Notes under the pieces: generated by a model | What the model saw: only the letters and a program-made list of their open reading frames with translations | Told to the model about the DNA's origin: nothing | Database searches by the model: none | Shown here: positions 50,157-59,004 of the stretch, in pieces | Layout of the letters: every line of letters begins with the position of its first letter | How positions within the stretch are numbered: position 1 is the first letter of the stretch | Assembly (NCBI GenBank): GCA_050633545.1 | Contig: JBOEGS010000004.1 | Span: forward strand, 186,001 to 250,000 | Source: Litorivita sp050633545 | Lineage (GTDB): Bacteria; Pseudomonadota; Alphaproteobacteria; Rhodobacterales; Rhodobacteraceae | Reading direction: 5' to 3' | Length of the DNA stretch: 64,000 bases | Translations under genes and position numbers: made by a program

Positions 50157-50957
50157 ATGTTAACGGCCGCTGAAGGGCAAGCTGCTGAAGTGATCAACCG
50201 CGCGGGCACGGCGCCGCTGGTATTGGTGTGCGAACATGCCAGCGCCTTCATTCCGGCGAGCCTTGCGGGGCTGGGGCTGGATGCGGCGGGGGCGGTGTCC
50301 CATGCGGCATGGGACATCGGCGCGCGCGATGTGGCGGTGGAGCTGGCAAAGCTTTTGGATGCGCCCTTGGTGGCCTCGCGCATCTCGCGCCTTGTCTATG
50401 ATTGCAACCGCCCGCCGGACGCCCCCAGCGCCTTTCCGGCCAAGAGCGAAACCATCGAGGTGCCGGGAAATCGCGGTTTGAGCGCGGCGGAAAAACGCGC
50501 GCGCACGGCGGCGGTTTATGCGCCGTTTCAATCCTTGCTGCGCGAGGTGATCGCCGAGCGCGGCGCGGCGGATATGCCGCCCTGCCTTGTGACAATCCAC
50601 AGCTTTACGCCAGTGTTCAACGGCGCGCCGCGTGCGGTCGAGCTTGGCCTGCTGCACGATCAAGATGCGCGCATGGCGCAGGTGATGCTCGAGGCGGCCC
50701 GTAATACCACCGCATTGAAGGCGGCGCTCAATGCCCCCTATGATGCCAGCGACGGCGTGCTGCACAGCTTGCAACTGCATGCCACATCGGCGGGGCTTGC
50801 CTCGGTGATGATCGAGATCCGCAATGATTTGATCGACACCGAGGCGCGGGCGGCGGCGATGGCGGGTGTGCTGGCCCCGATGATTGATGCGGCCTGCACG
50901 CAGATCGCCCAAGAGCGCGGGGCATCCTTGGCGCAGATGCAGGGGGAGCGGGAATGA
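50157..50957 (+). CDS. N-formylglutamate amidohydrolase-like protein
   Basis: The 266-residue protein belongs to the N-formylglutamate amidohydrolase (FGase/HutG) family. Signatures are VCEHAS near residues 24-29, the SRLVYDCNRPP stretch near 77-87 and the TIHSFTP motif near 147-153. HutG hydrolyses formylglutamate in histidine breakdown, but no hut genes are nearby. In this operon with a glutamine-synthetase-like ligase, a related gamma-glutamyl amide or N-formyl substrate is more plausible. Its stop overlaps the DctQ start (ATGA). Confidence 0.85.
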   Translation: MLTAAEGQAAEVINRAGTAPLVLVCEHASAFIPASLAGLGLDAAGAVSHAAWDIGARDVAVELAKLLDAPLVASRISRLVYDCNRPPDAPSAFPAKSETIEVPGNRGLSAAEKRARTAAVYAPFQSLLREVIAERGAADMPPCLVTIHSFTPVFNGAPRAVELGLLHDQDARMAQVMLEAARNTTALKAALNAPYDASDGVLHSLQLHATSAGLASVMIEIRNDLIDTEARAAAMAGVLAPMIDAACTQIAQERGASLAQMQGERE

Positions 50958-51502
50958 GAGCCTTGAAAGCCTATATCCGCGTGGTGGATGCGGTGAATTA
51001 CCGGATCGGGCGCGTGGTGATGTATGGCATCTTCGTGATGATGGGCATCCTGCTTTGGTCCTCGGTGTCCAAGGCGTTTTTCCTGCCCTCCTTGTGGACG
51101 CTGGAAATGGCGCAATTCGCCATGGTCGCCTATTACATTTTGGGCGGGCCATACTCGTTGCAACTGGGCAGCAACGTGCGGATGGACCTGCTTTACGGCG
51201 AATGGACCCCGCGGCGTAAAGCCATGATGGATTGCATCACGGTGCTGTTCTTGATCTTCTATCTCGGCGTCTTGCTCAAGGGCGGGATCGACAGCACCGA
51301 ATACAGCTTCAAATACGGCGGAGAGCGCAGCCCCTCGGCATGGCGGCCCTATATGTGGCCGATCAAGGTGACCATGTGCATCGGGATATTCCTGATGCTG
51401 CTGCAAGCGGTGTCGGAGTTGGCCAAAGACATCCTGCGCCTGTGCGGGCAATGGGAATTCGAGGGCGACGCGCCCCAAGAGGAGCGCGCAGATGCCCTAT
51501 GA
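50954..51502 (+). CDS. TRAP transporter small permease (DctQ)
   Basis: The 182-residue inner-membrane protein has four transmembrane helices, at about residues 18-40, 52-72, 90-112 and 134-156, the DctQ layout. With DctM and the periplasmic DctP it drives sodium- or proton-coupled import of an organic acid or amine-type solute. It overlaps the preceding gene by four bases and DctM by 11 bases. Confidence 0.9.
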   Translation: MRALKAYIRVVDAVNYRIGRVVMYGIFVMMGILLWSSVSKAFFLPSLWTLEMAQFAMVAYYILGGPYSLQLGSNVRMDLLYGEWTPRRKAMMDCITVLFLIFYLGVLLKGGIDSTEYSFKYGGERSPSAWRPYMWPIKVTMCIGIFLMLLQAVSELAKDILRLCGQWEFEGDAPQEERADAL

Positions 51503-52817
51503 AATGATCGCGATTTTGATGTTCTCGTCGATGATGCTGATGCTTTTGACGGGGCAAAGGGTGTTCGGCGCCATCGGCTTTGTCGCGGTGATTGCGGCGC
51601 TGTTTCTATGGGGTGATCGCGGGGGATATGACCTCGGGTTTTCGGCGGCGATGAAGTTGATGAAATGGTATCCGCTGCTGACCCTGCCGATGTTTATTTT
51701 CATGGGCTATGTGTTGTCGGAAAGCAAAATCGCCGACGATCTTTACAAGATGTTCCATGTCTGGATGGGCGGTTTGCGCGGCGGATTGGCGATCGGGACC
51801 ATCGGGTTGATGGTGCTGATTTCCGCGATGAACGGATTGTCCGTCGCGGGGATGGCGATCGGCTCGACCATCGCCTTGCCCGAGCTGCTTAAACGCGGAT
51901 ATGACAAGCGCATGGTCACGGGGGTGATCCAAGCCGGATCGAGTTTGGGCATTCTGGTGCCGCCTTCCGTGGTGCTGGTGCTTTATGCGATGATCGCGCG
52001 GCAACCTGTGGGGCAATTGTGGCTGGCGGGGGTTGTTCCGGGGTTGATGATGGCGGCGATGTTCATCGCCTATATCGTCATTCGCTGCCGTATGAACCCC
52101 GCGCTTGGCCCCGTTCTGGACGCGGCAGAGCGCGACATCCCGCGCGCCGAAAAGATGCGGCTTTTGCGTGCCGGATTGCTACCGGTCATCATTTTCGGGG
52201 TGATGATGGTGCCCTTTGTGAAGGGCTATACCTCTTTGGTGGAAAGCTCGGCCATCGGGGCTTTGGCGGCCTTTGTCGCCGCCGTCGTGAAAGGCCGCAT
52301 GACGCGCGAGGTCTTCGAGACCTCGGTGCGCCAAACGCTGGCCATCTCGTGCATGTTCATGTGGATCATCCTTGCGGCGCTCGCCTTTGGCGCGGTGTTC
52401 GACGGGCTGGGCGCGGTCAAGGCGATCGAAAGCGTCTTTACCGAGAAGCTGAACCTCAGCCCGTGGATGATCCTGATCTTGATGCAATTGTCGTTCATCG
52501 TCATGGGCACATTTCTGGATGACACGGCGATGTTGGTGATCGTCGCGCCGCTTTATGTGCCTTTGGTCGGCGCGCTGGGGTTTGATCTGATCTGGTATGG
52601 GATCCTTTATACGATCACCACGCAGATCGCCTATATGACGCCGCCCTTCGGCTATAACCTGTTCTTGATGCGCGCCATGGCGCCGCCTGAAATTACGCTC
52701 AAGGATATCTATGGATCGATCACGCCTTTCGTGATGGTGATGGTCTTTGCGCTCGCGCTGGTGATGGTCTTCCCGCAGATCGCCACATGGCTGCCCGACT
52801 ACGTGTACGGAAGGTAA
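51492..52817 (+). CDS. TRAP transporter large permease (DctM)
   Basis: The 441-residue protein has about twelve transmembrane segments and the conserved DctM stretches (LPMFIFMGYVLS near 57-68, AGSSLGILVPPSVVLVLYA near 145-163, and MGTFLDDTAM near 336-345). It is the translocation subunit of the TRAP system encoded around it. The substrate cannot be read from sequence. Confidence 0.95.
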   Translation: MPYEMIAILMFSSMMLMLLTGQRVFGAIGFVAVIAALFLWGDRGGYDLGFSAAMKLMKWYPLLTLPMFIFMGYVLSESKIADDLYKMFHVWMGGLRGGLAIGTIGLMVLISAMNGLSVAGMAIGSTIALPELLKRGYDKRMVTGVIQAGSSLGILVPPSVVLVLYAMIARQPVGQLWLAGVVPGLMMAAMFIAYIVIRCRMNPALGPVLDAAERDIPRAEKMRLLRAGLLPVIIFGVMMVPFVKGYTSLVESSAIGALAAFVAAVVKGRMTREVFETSVRQTLAISCMFMWIILAALAFGAVFDGLGAVKAIESVFTEKLNLSPWMILILMQLSFIVMGTFLDDTAMLVIVAPLYVPLVGALGFDLIWYGILYTITTQIAYMTPPFGYNLFLMRAMAPPEITLKDIYGSITPFVMVMVFALALVMVFPQIATWLPDYVYGR

Positions 52818-52821
52818 GGCG

Positions 52822-53508
52822 ATGGGATTGGATATGACCGTTCTGGCCAAACCGCAGGTCGGAAAAGAGGAAGAGTTCTGGCACATCTGGCGGCACTTCC
52901 AAGTTGCGGCAGGGCGCTTGCCACAATCGATTCTGGCGCATTTCGCGCCGCCCAAGCGCAGCTTGGCCGACCGCCTGTTGGGCGCGCCCGTGGTTGGCCA
53001 AGACGCACAGGCCGAGGAACATATTGCCAGCGGCGCCTTTGGCGAGGGCACAGATCCCGAGGCCCTGCGCCGCGATATGCAAGGCTATCATGTGTTGGAA
53101 CTGCTGCCGGCCAGCGACGGTCTGCCCGTCTATAGCAATGGCGCCATGCCCGGATCAGGGCAGGACCGGACCTCGTTTCGCGGGGCATTTTTGGAAGATT
53201 GCAAAGCCGTGGTGCCCAAGGCATTGCGCGATTGCGTATGGCAACCTGCGGGGCCTGATACTTTGGCGGAATTTGGCACGCGGCTGCGCGCGCGTGCGGC
53301 GTCCTATGCGGCCAAAAACGGCGTGCCGCATGTCATCGGGCAAATGGCGCCGCCCGAACCGTTTGATCCCGACACCCCTGCCGCCAAGGCCCATATCGTC
53401 GACGCCTGCGAGCGTTGGTGCCTGTTTTGGCGGGCAGGGGGCACGGTTTGGAACCCAATTACTGACCAGATTATCAACCTGACCAAGAAGCCCCAAAAGG
53501 GGACATAA
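52822..53508 (+). CDS. Unknown protein inserted in the TRAP operon
   Basis: The 228-residue soluble protein lies four bases after DctM and 22 bases before DctP, an unusual place, and is clearly co-transcribed. It has no signal peptide and no membrane helix, and contains several conserved-looking Trp and His residues (FWHIWRHF near residues 18-25, WCLFWRAGG near 199-207). I do not recognise a family. Position suggests a role specific to the imported substrate. Confidence 0.75.
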   Translation: MGLDMTVLAKPQVGKEEEFWHIWRHFQVAAGRLPQSILAHFAPPKRSLADRLLGAPVVGQDAQAEEHIASGAFGEGTDPEALRRDMQGYHVLELLPASDGLPVYSNGAMPGSGQDRTSFRGAFLEDCKAVVPKALRDCVWQPAGPDTLAEFGTRLRARAASYAAKNGVPHVIGQMAPPEPFDPDTPAAKAHIVDACERWCLFWRAGGTVWNPITDQIINLTKKPQKGT

Positions 53509-53530
53509 CCCAAAGACAAGGAGAGAGACT

Positions 53531-54562
53531 ATGACCACCAGACGTAAGTTTATCCAAGGGGCCGCCGTGGCCCCCGCCGCCGCACTGGCCACGCCCGCTT
53601 TGGCCCAATCCACGATCAAATGGCGCCTGCAAACCTATGCAGGCGCGGCCTTGGCCGAGCATGTGATCAAACCCGCCATCGACAGTTTCAACAAGATCGC
53701 GGGCGACCGCATGCAGATCGAATTGTTCTTTGCCGATCAACTGGTCCCCACGGGCGAATTGTTCCAAGCCATGCAGCGCGGCACCATCGACGCGGTGCAA
53801 TCGGATGATGACAGCATGGCCTCCCCCACCGATGTGACGGTCTTCGGCGGCTATTTCCCCTTTGCCTCGCGCTATTCGCTCGATGTGCCCGTTCTGTTCA
53901 ACCAATACGGTTTGAACGAGATCTGGGACGCGGAATATTCCAAAGTCGGCGTCAAACATATTTCGGCGGGCGCATGGGATCCGTGCCATTTCGCCACCAA
54001 AGACCCGATCCGCTCGCTTGCCGATCTCAAGGGCAAGCGCGTCTTTACCTTCCCCACGGCGGGGCGGTTCCTGAGCCAGTTCGGCGTTGTGCCTGTGAGT
54101 CTTCCTTGGGAGGATATCGAGGTTGCGGTGCAGACCGGCGAACTGGACGGCATCGCATGGTCGGGCATCACAGAAGATTACACCGTCGGCTGGGCGGATG
54201 TGACCAACTACTTCCTGACCAACAATATTTCCGGCGCATGGGCGGGATCGTTCTTTGCCAATATGGAGCGTTGGGATGAATTGCCCGACGATCTCAAAGA
54301 ACTGCTCAAGGTCTGCATGGACCAATCGCACTACTATCGCCAGTGGTGGTACTGGGGCGGCGAGGCCTCCTTGCGTGTGCACGGGCCGAAGATGGAGCTG
54401 ACCACCATCCCCGATGCGGAATGGGCCACGGTCGAAGACGCCGCTGTCAAATTCTGGGACGAGATCGCAGCCGAAAGCCCCACCAAGGCAAAGGTTGTGG
54501 ACATCCTCAAGAAATACAACGCAGATATGGTCAAAGCGGGCCGTCCGTATCGCTACGGCTGA
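53531..54562 (+). CDS. TRAP transporter periplasmic solute-binding protein (DctP)
   Basis: The 343-residue protein starts with a twin-arginine motif (TRRKFIQGAA) and a signal peptide ending near residue 25, so it is probably folded before export, as in several TRAP binding proteins. The DctP fold is visible in KWRLQTY near 30-36, the central GKRVFTFPTAGRFL region and the QTGELDGIAWSG motif near residues 200-211. The position normally occupied by the carboxylate-binding arginine appears to be retained in the TFPTAGRF stretch. Substrate is unknown. Confidence 0.93.
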   Translation: MTTRRKFIQGAAVAPAAALATPALAQSTIKWRLQTYAGAALAEHVIKPAIDSFNKIAGDRMQIELFFADQLVPTGELFQAMQRGTIDAVQSDDDSMASPTDVTVFGGYFPFASRYSLDVPVLFNQYGLNEIWDAEYSKVGVKHISAGAWDPCHFATKDPIRSLADLKGKRVFTFPTAGRFLSQFGVVPVSLPWEDIEVAVQTGELDGIAWSGITEDYTVGWADVTNYFLTNNISGAWAGSFFANMERWDELPDDLKELLKVCMDQSHYYRQWWYWGGEASLRVHGPKMELTTIPDAEWATVEDAAVKFWDEIAAESPTKAKVVDILKKYNADMVKAGRPYRYG

Positions 54563-54586
54563 TCCGCGCCATATCCCATGACAACA

Positions 54587-54618
54587 GGCGGGAGCACACA
54601 GGTGCTCTCGCCGCTTTT
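54587..54618 (+). terminator. Intercistronic hairpin between DctP and the ligase gene
   Basis: An 11-bp stem (54587-54597 with 54602-54612, one G-T pair, ACAG loop) is followed by GCTTTTG, 25 bases after the DctP stop. It may give partial termination and stabilise the abundant DctP mRNA, a known pattern for binding-protein genes. Confidence 0.6.
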
Positions 54619-54687
54619 GCCCCTGCGACTGCCCGATGCGATTGCCCAAGCGATGCGCGCGGGCCCGCGAAGAAAAGAGAGCCGACC

Positions 54688-56061
54688 ATGACCCAATCCA
54701 AAGCCCCTGTGATGACATTCGACAGCTTGAAAACCCAAGTCGCCGCGGGCGAGATCGACACGGTTCTGGTCTGTGTGATCGACATGCAGGGGCGGCTGAT
54801 GGGCAAGCGGTTCCATGCGCAGGCCTTTGTCGAAAGCGGGCATGCTCAAACCCATTGCTGCACCTATCTTCTGGCGACCGATCTGGAGATGGCGACGCCC
54901 GAGGGCTACGCCGCGACCAGTTGGGAAAGCGGTTACGGCGATTATGTCATGCGCCCCGATCTTGCCACCCTGCGCCCGATCCCGTGGCTCGAAGGCACCG
55001 CGATGGTTCTGTGCGATATCGAAGATCACCACGGTCACCCCGTCGCCCATTCCCCGCGCCAGATACTCAAGGGGCAAATCGCGCGGCTGGAAGCCTTGGG
55101 CCTTAACCCCGTCATGGCCACGGAACTGGAGTTCTTCCTTTTCGAGAACACCGGCGACGAGATTGCCAAAGGCGGCTTTCGTGATCTGGTGCCTGTGTCG
55201 GGCTATAACGAGGATTACCACATCTTCCAGACCAGCAAGGAAGAAGCCGTGATGCGCCCGCTGCGCAACGGGCTTTATGCCATGGGCATTCCGGTCGAGG
55301 GCACCAAGGGCGAGGCCGAGGTGGGCCAAGAAGAGCTTAACATCAAATACGCGCCCGCGCTGGATTGCGCCGATCATCATTCCATCGCCAAACATGCCAC
55401 CAAGGAAATCGCATGGCAGCAGGGCCGCGCCGCCAGCTTCATGGCCAAATACCGCCATGACCGCGTCGGCAGTTCCAGCCATGTGCATCAATCGCTGTGG
55501 CAGGGCGGGGCGAATGCCTTTGTCGATGCGGATCGCCCCTTGGGGAAATCCGAATTGATGGATCATTACATGGCGGGGCTGATCAAATATGCCGCCGATT
55601 ACACCTATTTCATGGCGCCCTATATCAACAGCTACAAACGGTTCGCCAAGGGCAGCTTTGCGCCGACGAAACTGGTCTGGTCGATCGACAACCGCACCGC
55701 CGCCTTCCGCCTGTGCGGCGAGGATACCAAGGCCGTGCGTGTCGAATGCCGCATCCCCGGCGCCGATATGAACCCCTATCTGGCGCAGGCGGCGATGCTT
55801 GCGGCGGGGCTGAAGGGTATCGAGGAAAAGCTTGCCTTGCCCGATGCGTTCAAGGGCGATGCCTACGTCTCGGACGGCACGCCCGAAATTCCCAATACCC
55901 TGCGCGATGCGCGTGATGCGCTGGGCGCGTCGGCGATGCTGCGCGCGGCGTTCGGCGATGAGGTGATCGATCACTACACCCGCGCCGCCAGTTGGGAAAT
56001 CGAAGAATTTGACCAAATCGTCACCGACTATGAGGTCGCACGCGGCTTTGAAAGGGCCTGA
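54688..56061 (+). CDS. Glutamine-synthetase-like gamma-glutamyl-amine ligase
   Basis: The 457-residue enzyme is a glutamine synthetase homologue of the GlnA3/PuuA branch, not the housekeeping enzyme. It has the catalytic-domain signatures TELEFFLFE near residues 145-153, SSSHVHQSLW near 259-268 and the adenine-binding stretch around 320-340. It lacks the usual GlnA tyrosine-adenylylation loop. Such enzymes join glutamate to polyamines, ethanolamine, isopropylamine or other amines. Located between TRAP genes and two dehydrogenases, it probably activates an imported amine. The ATG at 54688 follows AAAGAGAG. Confidence 0.9.
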   Translation: MTQSKAPVMTFDSLKTQVAAGEIDTVLVCVIDMQGRLMGKRFHAQAFVESGHAQTHCCTYLLATDLEMATPEGYAATSWESGYGDYVMRPDLATLRPIPWLEGTAMVLCDIEDHHGHPVAHSPRQILKGQIARLEALGLNPVMATELEFFLFENTGDEIAKGGFRDLVPVSGYNEDYHIFQTSKEEAVMRPLRNGLYAMGIPVEGTKGEAEVGQEELNIKYAPALDCADHHSIAKHATKEIAWQQGRAASFMAKYRHDRVGSSSHVHQSLWQGGANAFVDADRPLGKSELMDHYMAGLIKYAADYTYFMAPYINSYKRFAKGSFAPTKLVWSIDNRTAAFRLCGEDTKAVRVECRIPGADMNPYLAQAAMLAAGLKGIEEKLALPDAFKGDAYVSDGTPEIPNTLRDARDALGASAMLRAAFGDEVIDHYTRAASWEIEEFDQIVTDYEVARGFERA

Positions 56062-56067
56062 TCCGAT

Positions 56068-57441
56068 ATGACCACCATCACCTGTATTTCCCCGATCGAC
56101 GGATCGGTTCTGGCCACGCGCGAGGCGTTGCCTTTGGAGGCCGCGAAAAAGGCCGCCGCCAAGGGCCGCGCAGCAGGGGCCGCATGGCGTGCCCGCCCGC
56201 GCGCGGAGCGGATCGCCATGGTCCTAAAGGCCATTGATATTATCGGTGAACAAACGGACCGCATGACCACCGAATTGGCCGATCAAATGGGCCGGCCGGT
56301 GCGCTATGGCGGCGAGTTTGGCGGTTTTGCCGAACGCGCGCGCTATATGGCCGAGATTGCCGATGAGGCTTTGGCCGATATCGTGGTCGAGGACAGCGAT
56401 GCCTTTATCCGCAAGATCGTGCGCGAGGCGCGCGGGCTGGTTTTGGTCGTCGCGCCGTGGAACTATCCCTATATGACCGCGATCAACACCATCGCGCCCG
56501 CGCTGATCGCGGGCAATACGGTGATGCTCAAACATGCCTCGCAAACCCTGCTGGTGGGCGAACATCTGGCCGAAGCCTTCCACGCTGCGGGCGTGCCAGA
56601 GGATGTGTTCCAGAACGTGTTTCTCAGCCATGATGTGACATCTGCCCTCATCGCAGACCGCGCCTTTGCCTTCGTCAATTTCACAGGCTCGGTGGCGGGC
56701 GGCCAAGCGATGGAGCGCGCGGCAGCGGGCACATTCACCCCCGTGGCGACGGAACTCGGCGGCAAGGATCCGGGATATGTGCGGGCCGATGCCAACCTCG
56801 ACGCGGCGGTGGAAACGCTCATCGACGGGGCGATGTTCAATTCGGGCCAATGTTGTTGCGGGATCGAGCGGATTTATGTCCATGAAAGCCTCTATGACGC
56901 CTTCGTGGAAAAGGCCGTGGCGCTGGTAAACACTTATAAACTGGGCGATCCGCGCGACTCTGAAACCACAATCGGCCCGATGGCCCATGTGCGCTTTGCC
57001 CAAGTGGTGCGCGATCAGATCGATGCCGCCGTGGCCGCAGGGGCCACCGCCCATATCGCTAAAATGCCCAAGGATGACGGCGCGGCCTATCTGACGCCGC
57101 AAATCCTCACGGGGGTGACCCACGGCATGGAGGTGATGCGCGAAGAAAGCTTTGGCCCCGTGGTCGGTATCATGCCCGTCAAGGATGACGCCGAGGCGAT
57201 TGCCCTGATGAACGACAGCCACTACGGGCTGACCGCCGCGATCTGGACCGCCGATGCAGGCGCCGCCGAAGAGATCGGCGCGCAGATCGAAACCGGCACG
57301 ATTTTCATGAACCGTTGCGATTACCTTGATCCGGCCCTGTGTTGGACCGGATGCAAGGATACCGGATCGGGCGGCGGCCTGTCGCTGATCGGCTATCACA
57401 ATCTCACACGTCCCAAATCTTATCACCTCAAGAAAGCCTGA
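56068..57441 (+). CDS. Aldehyde dehydrogenase
   Basis: The 457-residue NAD(P)-dependent enzyme has the general base Glu229 in TELGGKDP and the catalytic cysteine in the NSGQCCCG motif (about Cys263). Cofactor-binding elements (WNYP near 131-134 and FTGS near 205-208) are present. It starts six bases after the ligase gene. In the proposed route it would oxidise a gamma-glutamyl aminoaldehyde, as PuuC does in putrescine breakdown, but the specificity is inferred. Confidence 0.93.
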   Translation: MTTITCISPIDGSVLATREALPLEAAKKAAAKGRAAGAAWRARPRAERIAMVLKAIDIIGEQTDRMTTELADQMGRPVRYGGEFGGFAERARYMAEIADEALADIVVEDSDAFIRKIVREARGLVLVVAPWNYPYMTAINTIAPALIAGNTVMLKHASQTLLVGEHLAEAFHAAGVPEDVFQNVFLSHDVTSALIADRAFAFVNFTGSVAGGQAMERAAAGTFTPVATELGGKDPGYVRADANLDAAVETLIDGAMFNSGQCCCGIERIYVHESLYDAFVEKAVALVNTYKLGDPRDSETTIGPMAHVRFAQVVRDQIDAAVAAGATAHIAKMPKDDGAAYLTPQILTGVTHGMEVMREESFGPVVGIMPVKDDAEAIALMNDSHYGLTAAIWTADAGAAEEIGAQIETGTIFMNRCDYLDPALCWTGCKDTGSGGGLSLIGYHNLTRPKSYHLKKA

Positions 57442-57444
57442 GCC

Positions 57445-58590
57445 ATGAACCTTACCGGAAACTGGTCCTACCCCACTGCCATGCGTTTTGGCGCGGGGCG
57501 CATTGCCGAATTGCCCGAGGCCTGCCGCGCGGCGGGCATGAAGAAACCGCTTTTGGTGACAGACAAAGGGTTGGCTGGCCTGCCGATCACCGCCCAAGCG
57601 CTGGACCTGATGGAGGCGGCGGGACTGGGTCGCGGGCTGTTCTCGGATGTCGATCCGAACCCCACCGACGCCAATGTCGCCGAGGGGCTGAAGGCCTACC
57701 GCGAGGGTGGCTATGACGGGGTGGTGGCCTTTGGCGGCGGCTCGGGGCTGGACCTTGGCAAAGTCATCGCCTTTATGGCGGGGCAGGTGCGACCCCTGTG
57801 GGATTTCGAGGATATCGGTGATTGGTGGACGCGGGCCGACCCCGCAGGCATCCACCCGATCGTGGCGGTGCCGACAACGGCGGGCACCGGATCGGAAGTC
57901 GGCCGCGCCAGCGTCATCACCAATTCCGAGACCCACGAGAAAAAGATCATCTTCCACCCCAAAATGTTGCCCGCCGTGGTGATCTGCGATCCCGAACTGA
58001 CCGTTGGCATGCCCAAATTCATCACCGCAGGCACGGGGCTGGATGCTTTTGCCCATTGTGTCGAGGCCTATTCCAGCCCGCATTATCACCCGATGAGCCA
58101 AGGCATCGCGCTTGAGGGGATGCGTTTGGTCAAGGAGTATCTGCCGCGCGCCTATGCCGATGGCCGCGATATCGAGGCGCGCGCCCATATGATGAGCGCG
58201 GCGGCGATGGGCGCGACGGCGTTCCAAAAGGGGCTGGGCGCGATCCATGCCCTAAGTCACCCGATTGGCGCGGTGCATCACACGCACCACGGCACGACCA
58301 ATGCGGTTTGCATGCCCGAGGTGCTGCGCTTCAATGCGGATGCGATTGCCGCGCGCTTTGATATGGCGGCGGCCTATTTGGGGATTGAGGGCGGTTTTGC
58401 GGGGTTCCAAGCCTATGTGGACGGGTTGAACGCCTCGATGGGTATCCCGAAAACCCTGACCGAGTTGGGCGTTGCCGATCCCGATCTGGACGCTTTGGTC
58501 GATGCGGCCTTGCGCGATCCGTCGACGGGCGGCAATCCGGTCGAGATGACCGCCGCCAATACCCGCGCGCTGTTCGAGGCGCTCCTCTAG
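57445..58590 (+). CDS. Iron-containing (type III) alcohol dehydrogenase
   Basis: The 381-residue protein belongs to the group III metal-dependent alcohol dehydrogenases. Signatures are FGGGSGLDLGK near residues 93-103, the TAGTGSE motif near 145-151, AFAHCVEAYSS near 199-209 and the metal-binding histidines in HALSHPIGAVHHTHH near 268-282. It starts three bases after the aldehyde dehydrogenase stop. Coupled alcohol and aldehyde dehydrogenases suggest a substrate with a hydroxyl group, such as an amino alcohol. Confidence 0.93.
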   Translation: MNLTGNWSYPTAMRFGAGRIAELPEACRAAGMKKPLLVTDKGLAGLPITAQALDLMEAAGLGRGLFSDVDPNPTDANVAEGLKAYREGGYDGVVAFGGGSGLDLGKVIAFMAGQVRPLWDFEDIGDWWTRADPAGIHPIVAVPTTAGTGSEVGRASVITNSETHEKKIIFHPKMLPAVVICDPELTVGMPKFITAGTGLDAFAHCVEAYSSPHYHPMSQGIALEGMRLVKEYLPRAYADGRDIEARAHMMSAAAMGATAFQKGLGAIHALSHPIGAVHHTHHGTTNAVCMPEVLRFNADAIAARFDMAAAYLGIEGGFAGFQAYVDGLNASMGIPKTLTELGVADPDLDALVDAALRDPSTGGNPVEMTAANTRALFEALL

Positions 58591-58608
58591 CCCTTGCTTT
58601 TAAATGCG

Positions 58609-58637
58609 AAACGGGCGCCGATTGCGGCGCCCGTTTT
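58609..58637. terminator. Terminator of the amine/alcohol catabolic operon
   Basis: AACGGGCGCC and GGCGCCCGTT form a 10-bp stem around GATTGC, followed by TTCGTTT, 20 bases after the alcohol dehydrogenase stop. The convergent ArsR gene ends 26 bases further on. Confidence 0.85.
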
Positions 58638-58662
58638 CGTTTCTGGCGGTTTCGGGAAAGCC

Positions 58663-59004
58663 TCAGCAGCCCATATCCGTTGTGCCCTCAGGGCCACAGA
58701 ACAGCCGATACATCATCCCGATGACCTCGGCGGTTTTGTCGTCCGAGAGCGAATAGAAGATGGTTTTGCCCTCGCGGCGCGTTTGCACCAATCCCTCTTC
58801 GCGCAAGCGTGCGAGCATCTGGCTGACGGCGGCTTGGCGGGTGTCGAGCAGCGCCTCCAATTCGCCGACCGATTTTTCGCCCGATCCCAGATGGCACAGG
58901 ATCATAAGCCGCCCCTCATGGGCGAGCGTTTTCAGGTAAGCGGCCGCAGCAGCAGCGCTTTTGGCCATTTCCGCGGGCGGGGCTTTGGGGGCAGTGGTCG
59001 TCAC
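58663..59004 (-). CDS. ArsR-family repressor, SqrR/BigR/YgaV type
   Basis: The 113-residue protein is an ArsR-type winged helix with the LAHEGRLMILCHL segment (about 27-39) and the recognition helix TRQAAVSQMLARL (about 55-67). Cysteines at 37 and 103 have the same 66-residue spacing as Cys41 and Cys107 of Rhodobacter capsulatus SqrR, which form a polysulfide bridge on sensing sulfide. No metal-binding CxC site is present. I therefore favour a persulfide or redox sensor over an arsenic sensor. No sulfide-oxidising gene is adjacent. Confidence 0.82.
   Translation of the reverse strand: MTTTAPKAPPAEMAKSAAAAAAYLKTLAHEGRLMILCHLGSGEKSVGELEALLDTRQAAVSQMLARLREEGLVQTRREGKTIFYSLSDDKTAEVIGMMYRLFCGPEGTTDMGC

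Noticed and set aside
50157..50957. The amidohydrolase as HutG of a histidine pathway
   Set aside because: No hutH, hutU, hutI or hutF is in the window. The gene is locked into a TRAP/ligase operon.
54343..54687. An in-frame upstream extension of the ligase gene overlapping DctP
   Set aside because: The extension translates the DctP region in a shadow frame. The ATG at 54688 has a ribosome site and gives the family length.
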